A stretch of DNA of 64,000 bases from the NCBI GenBank assembly GCA_016931155.1, contig JAFGFJ010000005.1, positions 1 through 64,000 on the forward strand, in the 5' to 3' direction. Origin of the DNA: Candidatus Dojkabacteria bacterium (GTDB taxonomy: Bacteria > Patescibacteria > Dojkabacteria > B142 > JAFGFJ01). Within the stretch, counting starts at the first letter, position 1, and every line of letters begins with the position of its first letter. Below are positions 41,512-50,403 of this stretch, piece after piece. The position numbers and the translations under genes were made by a program. Under the pieces are notes generated by a model. It did not search any database and had not been told where the DNA came from. It was given only the letters and a program-made list of their open reading frames with translations.

Positions 41512-43299
41512 TTATCTCAATTCATACTCCTCCAGCAGCTTTTTGCCGCTTTGTATATCATATAGGCATGAATAAACGCCCTTCTGTTTCAGCAGCTCTT
41601 TATGACTTCCCTCTTCGACAATCTTGCCATTTTCAATAACTAGAATTCTATCTGCCCTTTGAATCGTAGAGAGTCTGTGGGCTATGATAACTGTAGTTCT
41701 TCCCTTGATTAGTTTCCAAAGTGCATCTTGTACTTTCATCTCTGATTTTGAATCAAGGGAGCTTGTTGCTTCATCGAGTATCAGGATGGGAGGATTTTTT
41801 ATAAGCGTTCTGGCTATAGAAAGTCGCTGTTTTTGCCCCCCGGAAAGCTTTATGCCTCTCTCCCCTATTTTGGTTCTAAGCCCTTTAGGAAGCTTTTCAA
41901 TAAATTCCCAGGCGTTTGCAACTTTGCAAGCATCAATTATCTCGCTTTCTTTTGTGTAGGATTTTCCGTATTTTAGGTTTTTTTCTATTGTCTGTTCAAA
42001 AAGATATGATTCTTGAAGCACTATTCCAATATTATTTCTAAGCTCTGCTTGCTTGATTTTTCTGATGTCTGTCCCATCAATTTCTATGCTGCCCTTGTCT
42101 ACATCGTAGAAACGGTTTATGAGATTCGCTATTGTTGTTTTACCACCTCCGCTTTTTGCAACAAGCGCAATTGATTCTCCTGGATTGATTTTTAAGCAAA
42201 GATTTTTAAGAACTGCCTGATTTTTACTTGTTTTAGTATTACCGGGATATGTAAAATATACATTTCTAAATTCAATTTTTCCTTTTACTTCTTTCATAGA
42301 GACGGAAGATTTGTCATCAACTATGTTCGATTTATTATCTAAAATTTTAAAATAATCTCGAGCTCCAATTAGTCCTTTTCTTACTTCAAAATACATCCAT
42401 CCAAGGTTCCAGAAAGGCTCTTTAAGAATAGTCAAATACTGTATGATCAGAAAAAATGTTCCCAGTGTAATTTCCCCCTGGATCACAAGTATGATTGTAT
42501 ATATGAATATAATCCCGCCCATTAGTTCAAGAATAACATCTTTAAGAAGGCTCAAGTCCCAGATTCTTTCTATCCTTTTTGCAATTGCTACCAGTTTGTC
42601 ATTATATTTTTGCATTTTATTCTGCTCATAATCTGACCTGACAAAGCTTTTTACGAGTCTAATAGAGCTTATTACTTCATAAAAATGTCCAAATCCTTTA
42701 TCCATTGTTTTGTTGTACTCTTTTTCCAGAGGGACATGTTTTTTCAAAATATAGAGGTTGATCAGTACATATGGAATAACTGTTGCAAAAAGTATTCCAA
42801 CAATCTCAGGTCTAATACTAAGGAGAATTCCAATTGCAAAAACAGAAGTAAGAATATTTGGAAGAAAGTAAATTACACTTGTTGTAACCTGCCTTATGAT
42901 TCTATTCACACCTCTCTGAAGTTTGGACATAAGGGAACCTGATACTTGTCTGTCAAAGAAAGAGATGTCACTATTCAATAGCTTTTCATAGCCTATATCC
43001 ATAAAATGCTTTTCCAGTTTTGTTGTTACAATTTGGCTGCTACGCCAGGAAAATCTGTTTGCTGCAGTAAGTAATAAAAGTGAAATAAGGTAGGCGATTA
43101 AATATGGTGCGATTTTTTCGACGCTTATAAGCAAGGGTTCACCAATTGCTATTGAGTTTTGTATACTGTCAATAATATTTTTGGAGACAAGTGGTGCTAC
43201 CTGTTTTCCCGCCGAAATTACAACAATAGAAATAGCAAGCATCAAAAAAATATGCCAGAAAGGTTTAGCCAATTTTATTGCACGAAAAAGCTCTTTCAT
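41512..43299 (-). CDS. ABC exporter (fused permease-ATPase)
   Basis: This 595-residue half-transporter has six TM helices in the first about 310 residues and an ATPase domain. The Walker A reads AKSGGGKTT: the first glycine of GxxGxGK(S/T) is replaced by Ala, though the phosphate-binding Lys and Thr remain. Q-loop VLQESYLFEQ, signature LSGGQKQRLSIARTL, Walker B ILILDEATSSLD and switch IIAHRLST are intact. It resembles MsbA/lipid or drug exporters. No partner ABC gene is adjacent, so it may act as a homodimer. Its substrate is unknown. Confidence 0.92.
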   Translation of the reverse strand: MKELFRAIKLAKPFWHIFLMLAISIVVISAGKQVAPLVSKNIIDSIQNSIAIGEPLLISVEKIAPYLIAYLISLLLLTAANRFSWRSSQIVTTKLEKHFMDIGYEKLLNSDISFFDRQVSGSLMSKLQRGVNRIIRQVTTSVIYFLPNILTSVFAIGILLSIRPEIVGILFATVIPYVLINLYILKKHVPLEKEYNKTMDKGFGHFYEVISSIRLVKSFVRSDYEQNKMQKYNDKLVAIAKRIERIWDLSLLKDVILELMGGIIFIYTIILVIQGEITLGTFFLIIQYLTILKEPFWNLGWMYFEVRKGLIGARDYFKILDNKSNIVDDKSSVSMKEVKGKIEFRNVYFTYPGNTKTSKNQAVLKNLCLKINPGESIALVAKSGGGKTTIANLINRFYDVDKGSIEIDGTDIRKIKQAELRNNIGIVLQESYLFEQTIEKNLKYGKSYTKESEIIDACKVANAWEFIEKLPKGLRTKIGERGIKLSGGQKQRLSIARTLIKNPPILILDEATSSLDSKSEMKVQDALWKLIKGRTTVIIAHRLSTIQRADRILVIENGKIVEEGSHKELLKQKGVYSCLYDIQSGKKLLEEYELR

Positions 43300-43374
43300 T
43301 CAATATTGAGTGGGAATTACTGCGGGTAGATAATATCACACTAAAGTGGGAAATTAAAAGGAGAATAAGTCATT

Positions 43375-43414
43375 AAATTGCAGTATTGTATTCAAAATTG
43401 CAGCATTGTACTTA
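43375..43414. repeat. 20-bp direct repeat, two copies
   Basis: AAATTGCAGTATTGTATTCA at 43375 is repeated as AAATTGCAGCATTGTACTTA at 43395 with three differences. It lies upstream of the ABC exporter and downstream of uvrB. It could be an operator pair for the exporter gene, but has no dyad symmetry. Confidence 0.55.
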
Positions 43415-43434
43415 TTTGTTAAAAAAGTGATCAT

Positions 43435-45546
43435 TCACTTTATGTTGTTTAATAGATCTCTCATTTCTGCTGCTTTCTCAAATTCCAGCAAATCAGCAAA
43501 TATGCTCATTTGTACTTTTATCTCCTCCGTGAGAGCATTCTTTTCAATGGCAGTCATAGCTTTATATGATTCAGCTCGCTTCTTAAGTGAAGTTACTGTG
43601 ACATCCCCCTTTATTTCTTCATGCTTATCTGTGGCTGTAAGCTGATCTTTTATCTCTTTTTGTATAGTTTTTGGGACGATTCCATGTGTCTTGTTGTACT
43701 CTTTCTGTGTTTTTCTTCTTCTTCGTACCTCATCTATTGCTCTTTTCATGCTGCCAGTAATTTTATCTGCATACATTATTACTTTTCCATCCTGATGCCT
43801 TGCGGCTCTCCCCATTGTCTGGATAAGGCTGACATCGCTTCTCAAAAATCCTTCTTTATCAGCATCAAGTATTGCAACAAGACTTACTTCGGGAAGGTCG
43901 AGACCTTCTCTCAATAGGTTGATACCTACAAGAACGTCATATTTTCCAAGTCTCAAATCTCTTAAAATATCTACTCTCTCGATGGCATCAATATCGGAGT
44001 GAATATATTGCACCTTAATTTTTATTTCTTTCAAAAAAGCAGAAAGATCTTCAGCCATCCTTTTTGTAAGTGTGGTAACAAGCACTCGCTGTCCTTTTTT
44101 TATTGTTTTTTGAATCTCGTCTGTCAGGTCGTCGATTTGATTGAGCGATGACTCTTTCCTGTTTAAAATGTTAAAATCAAAGTATCCGTTTTCCTGTACA
44201 ATTTTTTTTATGTTGCAGAAATTACTGCTCTCCGTAGGTCTGATATCTATGACTGGATCCAGAAGTCCTGTAGGTCTTACCACTTGCTCTGCAATACCTG
44301 TGTACTTGTACAATCCTTTGAGCTTTTTTATCGACTGCAGGCTGAGTTGTTTTTCATAGTCTGATGGAGTGGCACTAACGTATATTGTCTGATTGAGCTT
44401 GGAGTTGAATTCAACAAATTTGAGAGGTCTATTATCTAGAGCTGCTTTAAGCCTGAATCCGTACTCAACAAGTGATTCTTTTCTTGATCTGTCCCCTTTG
44501 TACATACCTCTTACCTGTGGTACGGTTATATGGGATTCGTCGATAAACATAAGGTAGTCGTCCGGGAAATAATCAAGTAATGTTGAAGGAGGACTGCCGA
44601 TGGGTCGCCTCTCTATGTATCTTGAGTAATTTTCTATCCCGGCAACGTACCCTGTCTCTTCGAGCATTTCAAGATCGTAGTTTACCCTCTGATCGAGACG
44701 TTGTGCTTCGAGTTCCTTCCCCTTACTTCTGAAGGATTTAACTTCTGCCTCAAGATCTTTTCTTATCTTCGGAATAGCAAGTTTGAGGGCCTCAAAAGCA
44801 GTCACGTACTGCTTTGCTGGGAAGATTGTATAGCTTTTTGGTTTGTCCAATATCTCACCTGACAGGGGATTAATAATTTTGATCACTTCTATTTTATTCC
44901 CGAAAAACTCTAATCTTACTGCTGTCTCTTCTGAAGCTGTATAAATGTCTATAGAATCACCTCTAATGCGGTACATACCGTTATAGAACTCGTACTCACT
45001 TCTCTCGTATTGCAAATCAGCAAGATGTCTCAATAATTTTTCTCTGTTGTACTCCAGACCATTTTCTATTGTTCTACTTAGAGAAAGGTAATCTTCCGGA
45101 TTTCCGAGACCGTAGATACAGGAGACTGAGGCGACAATTATTGTGTCTTTTCTTGTGAGCAGTGCTTGTGTTGCGGCACTTCTATATCTTTCTATATCTT
45201 CGTTTATGTCTGCTTCTTTTTCTATGTAGAGATCTCTTTTTGCAACGTAGGCTTCCGGTTGGTAGTAGTCGTAATATGAGACAAAATACCTGACTGCATT
45301 ATCCGGGAAATACTCTCTGAACTCTGAAAATAACTGAGCCGCAAGAGTTTTGTTGTGAGCAAGGACTAATGTTGGCTTCTGGGTTCTTTCAATTACATTT
45401 GCCATGGTAAATGTTTTTCCGGACCCTGTTACACCGAGGAGTGTCTGACTTTCTGCACCAGATTCTATCCCATTAGTGAGAAAATCTATTGCTTGGGGTT
45501 GATCACCTGCTGGCTTTAATTTTGTCTTTAGTATAAACTGCTTCAT
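43435..45546 (-). CDS. uvrB: UvrABC system protein B
   Basis: This 703-residue helicase-like damage-verification subunit of nucleotide excision repair has Walker A GVTGSGKT at 38-45, the beta-hairpin region YYDYYQPEAY, Walker B FIDESH, motif V/VI segments VGINLLREGLDLPEVSLV and QTMGRAARH, and a C-terminal UvrC-binding UVR helix pair ending ALTEEIKVQMSIFADLLEFEKAAEMRDLLNN. Its length is typical. uvrA and uvrC are outside the window. Confidence 0.98.
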   Translation of the reverse strand: MKQFILKTKLKPAGDQPQAIDFLTNGIESGAESQTLLGVTGSGKTFTMANVIERTQKPTLVLAHNKTLAAQLFSEFREYFPDNAVRYFVSYYDYYQPEAYVAKRDLYIEKEADINEDIERYRSAATQALLTRKDTIIVASVSCIYGLGNPEDYLSLSRTIENGLEYNREKLLRHLADLQYERSEYEFYNGMYRIRGDSIDIYTASEETAVRLEFFGNKIEVIKIINPLSGEILDKPKSYTIFPAKQYVTAFEALKLAIPKIRKDLEAEVKSFRSKGKELEAQRLDQRVNYDLEMLEETGYVAGIENYSRYIERRPIGSPPSTLLDYFPDDYLMFIDESHITVPQVRGMYKGDRSRKESLVEYGFRLKAALDNRPLKFVEFNSKLNQTIYVSATPSDYEKQLSLQSIKKLKGLYKYTGIAEQVVRPTGLLDPVIDIRPTESSNFCNIKKIVQENGYFDFNILNRKESSLNQIDDLTDEIQKTIKKGQRVLVTTLTKRMAEDLSAFLKEIKIKVQYIHSDIDAIERVDILRDLRLGKYDVLVGINLLREGLDLPEVSLVAILDADKEGFLRSDVSLIQTMGRAARHQDGKVIMYADKITGSMKRAIDEVRRRRKTQKEYNKTHGIVPKTIQKEIKDQLTATDKHEEIKGDVTVTSLKKRAESYKAMTAIEKNALTEEIKVQMSIFADLLEFEKAAEMRDLLNNIK

Positions 45547-45640
45547 CTTTAACGATTTAATTATATCAGAATGTTGATTTACTTATTTCTATAGGATATA
45601 ATGAATATATAGTTTTTTTTTTTTTGCTAATTAATCAATC

Positions 45641-46354
45641 ATGGATCAGTTAACAATAGATAACAAATCAGGAATAGGAAATAATGAACCAATGGAGGAG
45701 TTTTATTCAAATCTTTTTGCAAAACAAAATGAAGAGATGATTTTTGGGGATTTTAATGAGGTAGCAAATATTGTTATTAATGCACTTCATTCAATTGTCG
45801 GAAGGGATGAAAATCATCTTATGAATCATGCTTATGAACGTGTGTTTGTAAATCTTCTTATATACAACAGAATATCTTCATTTGAGCAAAGAAGCGTCGC
45901 TATTGAGCTTTTTAAAAATGACCCGGAGGAACTATTGTTTAGGGTAAGCGATCTATTTTTTTATGTCCAGGCGTCAGACGTGGAGCTTGATAGAGGCAGA
46001 AACGGAATGAAAGGAATATGGGATAAAGAGGTTGAAAGATCCCTTTACTCAGGAGATCCTTCTTATGCAATTAAAAAGGCGGTTAGCATTTTATCTGGGT
46101 TCACTTGTGATTTCAAAGAGTTGTTAAACGAAGCAATTTTTAATTCCAGTAACTCATCAAATAATGGAGCAGTGGAGGATCAAATGTTTCCCATTGATCC
46201 AACAGTAAATATTACTTTTGTGAGAGTATGTGAAAAACTGGAAATGAAATGTGAAGCGATGCTCAGAAAAGCTAAATTTAGGGCGAAAAAAGAAAGTAAA
46301 TCATTAGAAGAGATTTTATATTCAATTAATGGTGGTGTCCTGCCTTTTCCATAA
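45641..46354 (+). CDS. Orphan helical protein, 237 residues
   Basis: This is a soluble, mostly helical protein beginning MDQLTIDNKSGIGNNEPMEEFYS, with no recognisable motif or TM segment. The end, LRKAKFRAKKESKSLEEILYSINGGVLPFP, is basic. A poly-T tract (14 T) lies 25 bases upstream. The 3' end overlaps tgt by 29 bases in a convergent arrangement. I cannot assign a function. Confidence 0.65.
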   Translation: MDQLTIDNKSGIGNNEPMEEFYSNLFAKQNEEMIFGDFNEVANIVINALHSIVGRDENHLMNHAYERVFVNLLIYNRISSFEQRSVAIELFKNDPEELLFRVSDLFFYVQASDVELDRGRNGMKGIWDKEVERSLYSGDPSYAIKKAVSILSGFTCDFKELLNEAIFNSSNSSNNGAVEDQMFPIDPTVNITFVRVCEKLEMKCEAMLRKAKFRAKKESKSLEEILYSINGGVLPFP

Positions 46355-47483
46355 GCTGTGAATAGAATTCCAGGTTATTCATCGTTGCAAGTCGCAAGGC
46401 TTCATTTTCTCCAATTTTGAATAAATATCTCAAGTAAGCTCTAGAGATTTCACGCAGGTCTTTTATCCTCGAATCTTTGTTTATTGGATAAATATCTTTT
46501 TTGTATATTTCTTTTTTGATGTGCATCACACTATAGTTATTAAAGTGTGCATCACCATCGCCTGCGTTTACGTATAAATACCCATGTCTTGCATTCCTGG
46601 TTGGTAGTACGGTATCGAAAATGTCCCAGCCGCACTCTATCGAGCTTCTTAGGTCATCTGGAGTACCCATTCCCAGTCCATATCTTATTTTATCTTGAGG
46701 TATTAAATCTGCAAGGAAAGCAAGCATTTCAGGATCCAGTCCCTTTGGTAATTCGTTTTTCCAACTTTTTTCATCTTTCATTGGTAAGCCTCCACCAAAA
46801 CCGTAAATATCAAACCCAATATCTATAAGTGCTTTGGCATTTTCTTTTCTGAGGTTTTCCACATTTCCGCCCTGAATTACAGCGCACAATAGAGGTCTTT
46901 TGACCCTCGGATTATCGAAATCAGACTCAGTCAAACCATTCAGTTTTAGAAAAATTTCTTTGGATCTCTTGGCCCATTCAACAGTTCTCCGGTTTGCTTC
47001 TTTAAGATACTTGATTGATGTAGTCCTTAGTGCAGGCTCATCCAGTACTACCCTTATATCACTCCCGAGATTATGCTGGATTATTTGTGAAATTTCAGGA
47101 GTGAGAATTTTGAATTTGCCGGTCCTGGGATCCTCAAAAGTTACACCGGCATCTGTAATCCTTCCAAGCTTTTGCATTTTTCTGTGTATCAGAGAGAATA
47201 TTTGAAAACCTCCGCTGTCAGTTAGTATAGGTCTATTCCAATTTAAGAATTTGTGTAAACCACCAAAATTTCCAATAAATTCACTGCCGACAGTCATTTC
47301 CAGATGAAGTGTTGTAGTGACAATTTCTCTTACTCCAGCATTATGTGCTTCGCTAAAGCTTAGTGATTTAATTGCTCCATAAGTTGCATCAGGAAAAAAT
47401 GCTGGAGTTATTATTCCGCCATGAAGTGTATTGATAATTCCAGTCCTTGCTTTGTTCTTTTTGGACTTTTGCTCAAACAACAT
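46326..47483 (-). CDS. tgt: Queuine/7-deazaguanine tRNA-ribosyltransferase (TGT), zinc-ligand-free variant
   Basis: This 385-residue TIM-barrel protein has substrate residues D89 in LTDSGGFQIFS and D148 in VVLDEP, and nucleophile D290 in IFDTVLPTRNARHG. GFGGGLPMKDEKS replaces the usual GGLAVGE. The C-terminal zinc site of bacterial TGT (CxCxxC and a following HNL) is missing: the aligned positions are S338, I340, L343 and N369, while SRAYLRYL and NNLEFY around them are well kept. This looks like loss of metal, not misalignment. It starts 11 bases inside rsmA and ends the dnaE-murT-gatD-rsmA-tgt run. Confidence 0.9.
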   Translation of the reverse strand: MLFEQKSKKNKARTGIINTLHGGIITPAFFPDATYGAIKSLSFSEAHNAGVREIVTTTLHLEMTVGSEFIGNFGGLHKFLNWNRPILTDSGGFQIFSLIHRKMQKLGRITDAGVTFEDPRTGKFKILTPEISQIIQHNLGSDIRVVLDEPALRTTSIKYLKEANRRTVEWAKRSKEIFLKLNGLTESDFDNPRVKRPLLCAVIQGGNVENLRKENAKALIDIGFDIYGFGGGLPMKDEKSWKNELPKGLDPEMLAFLADLIPQDKIRYGLGMGTPDDLRSSIECGWDIFDTVLPTRNARHGYLYVNAGDGDAHFNNYSVMHIKKEIYKKDIYPINKDSRIKDLREISRAYLRYLFKIGENEALRLATMNNLEFYSQLMEKAGHHH

Positions 47484-48261
47484 TTTCCAGCTTCACAAAA
47501 ATTTGTTGCCATTCTACAAGTGAGAGTTCAGCAGCACGAATATTTTCTTTTATATGCAGATTATTAAATTTTTTTTCAATTTCTTCTTTTGATATTTTCA
47601 AACCACAACTCAGGTTGCTTATCAGTTTCTTCCTTGGACTTGAATAACCTATTTTTATAAATTTTGTCAGATCTTCAGCATAATCTGGTATTACTTCCTT
47701 AAATTTGAATTGCAATATTCCTCCATCGACTTTTGGGATAGGAAAAAAATGATTCTTTGGAACTTTTCCAATGAACTCTACATCTGAATAAATCTGTGCA
47801 AAGTTAGAAAGAAAAGATGCTTTTGGACTTATAGAGGCATAGTCTTCTGCTACTTCTTTTTGAATCAAAAAACTCATAATATTGGGTTTTATTTCATCGG
47901 TGAGGAATTTTGCGATTATTTTTTTTGAAATATTGTAAGGAAGAGAGCCAACGACTTTGTACTTGTTATTTTCAATTTCCAAGTCTTTCAGATTTATCTT
48001 CAAAATATCATTATGAATAATCTCAACTTCTCTGTCCTCTTTGTACTTATCTTTTAGAAAATCTATCAGTTCAGTGTCGATTTCAATAAGTATCATCCTT
48101 TTTGTTCGTTCGATCAAAAGATTTGTTACCGCTCCGTGCCCAGGTCCTACTTCAATTACTGTGTCATCAGGTTTAAGATCAAGGCTTTTGATCATTTTAA
48201 TTCCTACAGAAGTCTCTTTGAGGAAATTCTGCCCAAACTGTTTTTTGAATTTAAAACCCAT
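47473..48261 (-). CDS. rsmA: 16S rRNA adenine-1518/1519 dimethyltransferase
   Basis: This 262-residue SAM-dependent methyltransferase modifies two adenosines in helix 45 of 16S rRNA. It has KKQFGQNFLKETSV, motif I VIEVGPGHGAVTNLL and motif IV VVGSLPYNISKKII, where the usual Asn of NLPY is Ser. FFPIPKVDGGILQF is the KsgA/RsmA block. C-terminal KLISNLSCGLKISKEEIEKK completes it. It lies four bases after gatD. Confidence 0.95.
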   Translation of the reverse strand: MGFKFKKQFGQNFLKETSVGIKMIKSLDLKPDDTVIEVGPGHGAVTNLLIERTKRMILIEIDTELIDFLKDKYKEDREVEIIHNDILKINLKDLEIENNKYKVVGSLPYNISKKIIAKFLTDEIKPNIMSFLIQKEVAEDYASISPKASFLSNFAQIYSDVEFIGKVPKNHFFPIPKVDGGILQFKFKEVIPDYAEDLTKFIKIGYSSPRKKLISNLSCGLKISKEEIEKKFNNLHIKENIRAAELSLVEWQQIFVKLENVV

Positions 48262-48265
48262 TTTT

Positions 48266-49042
48266 CTACTTAGAAAACTTATTTATAACTGCGTTGTGGG
48301 CATTCCATTCGATTGTATCATCTAGTTTTTTAAGTTTCACTTTGTTTTTATATTTTCTTTCCATTGCCAGTTTGATAATTTCATCAGCTATATGAGGATT
48401 TTTGGGGAGGAATGGTCCATGCATATATGTACCGAATATATTTTTAAACCTGACACCTTCGTGTTTAGCATTTTCATTGTCACCTGTGCCAACCAATACA
48501 TCTCCAAGCGGTATAAGCTTGTCTGATTTGAATCTTGTTCTACCACTATGGTTTTCGAATCCAACAAGTGTCGACTTTCCAGATCTGGCAATCTCATCAG
48601 TCGGCTGTAAATTTGTAATTATATTTCCTATGCATCTTTGGGCAACTTTTGTACTCGGTGCTATGGTTTCTATTGGAACAATTCGCAGTCCCTCTGCTCT
48701 TCTGCCATCTCCCATGGTGAAGTATTCTCCTAAAAGCTGGTAGCCTCCGCAAATTGCAAGAACTACTGCTCCGTCTTTAATATCTCTTTGTAAAACCTTC
48801 TTTTTGTTCTGTATAAGATCTTTATACACCTCGATCTGATCCTGATCCTGACCTCCGCCCATAAAGTATATATCAATAATCCCCGGTTTAAGCATGTTTT
48901 TCTCACTGATATTTAAAATGTTTACAGCAAAACCCCGCCATTCTGAGCGTTTTTTCAATGCAATGATATTTCCGATATCACCGTAAATGTTCATTTTTTC
49001 TGGATATAAATGCCCAATTGTCAGCATCATTTTTTCTTTCAT
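48266..49042 (-). CDS. gatD: Lipid II isoglutaminyl synthase glutaminase subunit
   Basis: This 258-residue CobB/CobQ-type class I glutamine amidotransferase has YFMGGGQDQDQIEVYKDL, nucleophile C98 in VVLAICGGYQLLGEYF, GFENHSGRT and His208 in GTYMHGPFLPKNP. This is the GatD layout. With MurT it amidates the D-Glu of the lipid II stem peptide to D-isoglutamine, using glutamine as ammonia source. It overlaps murT by four bases, which is the classic murT-gatD arrangement. Confidence 0.94.
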   Translation of the reverse strand: MKEKMMLTIGHLYPEKMNIYGDIGNIIALKKRSEWRGFAVNILNISEKNMLKPGIIDIYFMGGGQDQDQIEVYKDLIQNKKKVLQRDIKDGAVVLAICGGYQLLGEYFTMGDGRRAEGLRIVPIETIAPSTKVAQRCIGNIITNLQPTDEIARSGKSTLVGFENHSGRTRFKSDKLIPLGDVLVGTGDNENAKHEGVRFKNIFGTYMHGPFLPKNPHIADEIIKLAMERKYKNKVKLKKLDDTIEWNAHNAVINKFSK

Positions 49043-50370
49043 TTCCAGAATTTTTTAAGTTTAGTTTTTTTCTCCAGAAATCTACGAACTTCAAGCATAG
49101 CAGTGTATGTTGGAAGAATATAGAGAGTTTCACCGGGCTTTGCTACGTTCATAGCTTCGGTGAGTGCTTTTTCTACATCTTTTTTAAGCTTTACTCTGGT
49201 TTTAACAGCGTTGAAATTGTCAAAAGCATACTTGAGTCTTAGAAGCATATCCTCAGCCCTTGAACCGCTTATCATAATGTTTTCGGGCAAATAATAATTA
49301 AATTGTTCAATTTTCGCATCCCAAAGCCAGGAAACATCTTTTCCATCTGCTGTATTGTCATTGATAATTATCATGATATTTTTAGCTCTAACCCTGGTAA
49401 GCATTTTAACGGTTATACTGAATCCTGCTGGGTTTTTAATAAGTAACAGCTTGAAATTTATTCTTCTCTTGCCGACAGAGATTTCTCCCCCTTCTCCTCT
49501 CCCAAAAGCTGGACAAAATCCCTCAATTGATCTGACAATTACATCCGTCTTAACACCTTCCAGTGAACAGGTCAAAATTGAGGCAAGCGAATTGTAAACA
49601 TTATAAAAACCTGGAGCACTGAATCTCTTTATTGTAAAAGTCCTTTTAGAACTTACAACTTTAAATGCAGTGGAAAGGTCTTTCTTCAATTTTATATCTG
49701 TTGCAATAAGCTTTTTCTTTATTATCTGATCAATATTTTCTACAAGGTATTTGCCCTCATAGGCAAACTCATTCAGAAATTTTTCGTCCAGACCGAAGTA
49801 ATACTTCTCATTGCTTATTTCTTCTCCTATTTGAAATACTTTTGGATCGTTTAAATTTAAAATTACTTTGGCATGCGGTGTTTTCTTTATGCCATCTGTA
49901 ATATATTTTTTTGTCTTATCTATCTCACCGTATACATCAAGCTGGTCACGAAATAGATTGGTAACAACTACAATTGAAGCATCAAGTTTATCGGCAATAC
50001 GTGGGAATGTGCCTTCTTCAACTTCAAAGATCCCATAATCATAATTAAGTTTGCCGAATAGATTGGCCTTGTCTAAAAGAAGAGTAAGAATACCTCTGCT
50101 TAAATTTGCTCCACTTATGTTCGAGATAACATTAAACCCTGAATTTCTTAAAATATTTACAATCAAGGTTTGAGTAGTAGTCTTACCGTTTGTTCCTGTA
50201 ATTACTATTTTTTTAGGAATCTTCTCCAGCAAATACTCAAATAAATATGGAAATTTCTGCTCAAGCAAATAACCGGGAAGTGTTGTCCCACCTCCTTTAC
50301 CTGTCAGCCGTATTAATACAGAAAGAGTTTTTGAAAACCAGACAGATAGTATTGTGATCAGTTTTTTCAT
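49039..50370 (-). CDS. murT: Lipid II isoglutaminyl synthase ATP-dependent subunit
   Basis: This 443-residue Mur-ligase-like protein has P-loop ITGTNGKTTTQTL (about 59-65), the FEVEEGTFPRIADKL block, NLFRDQLDVYGEIDKT and a C-terminal DUF1727-type region. It activates the stem-peptide Glu for amidation with ammonia from GatD. MurT of Staphylococcus and Streptococcus carries a four-Cys zinc ribbon insert in the central domain. Here the corresponding region (KYYFGLDEKFLNEFAYEGKYLVE) has no cysteines. It is preceded by dnaE and followed by gatD. Confidence 0.93.
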   Translation of the reverse strand: MKKLITILSVWFSKTLSVLIRLTGKGGGTTLPGYLLEQKFPYLFEYLLEKIPKKIVITGTNGKTTTQTLIVNILRNSGFNVISNISGANLSRGILTLLLDKANLFGKLNYDYGIFEVEEGTFPRIADKLDASIVVVTNLFRDQLDVYGEIDKTKKYITDGIKKTPHAKVILNLNDPKVFQIGEEISNEKYYFGLDEKFLNEFAYEGKYLVENIDQIIKKKLIATDIKLKKDLSTAFKVVSSKRTFTIKRFSAPGFYNVYNSLASILTCSLEGVKTDVIVRSIEGFCPAFGRGEGGEISVGKRRINFKLLLIKNPAGFSITVKMLTRVRAKNIMIIINDNTADGKDVSWLWDAKIEQFNYYLPENIMISGSRAEDMLLRLKYAFDNFNAVKTRVKLKKDVEKALTEAMNVAKPGETLYILPTYTAMLEVRRFLEKKTKLKKFWK

Positions 50371-50403
50371 TCAAGAATAATAACATTAAATGTGGAGATA
50401 GCG

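Noticed and set aside
45613..45626. Terminator at the poly-T tract
   Set aside because: There is no hairpin before the T run and it lies upstream of a plus-strand gene, in a divergent spacer.
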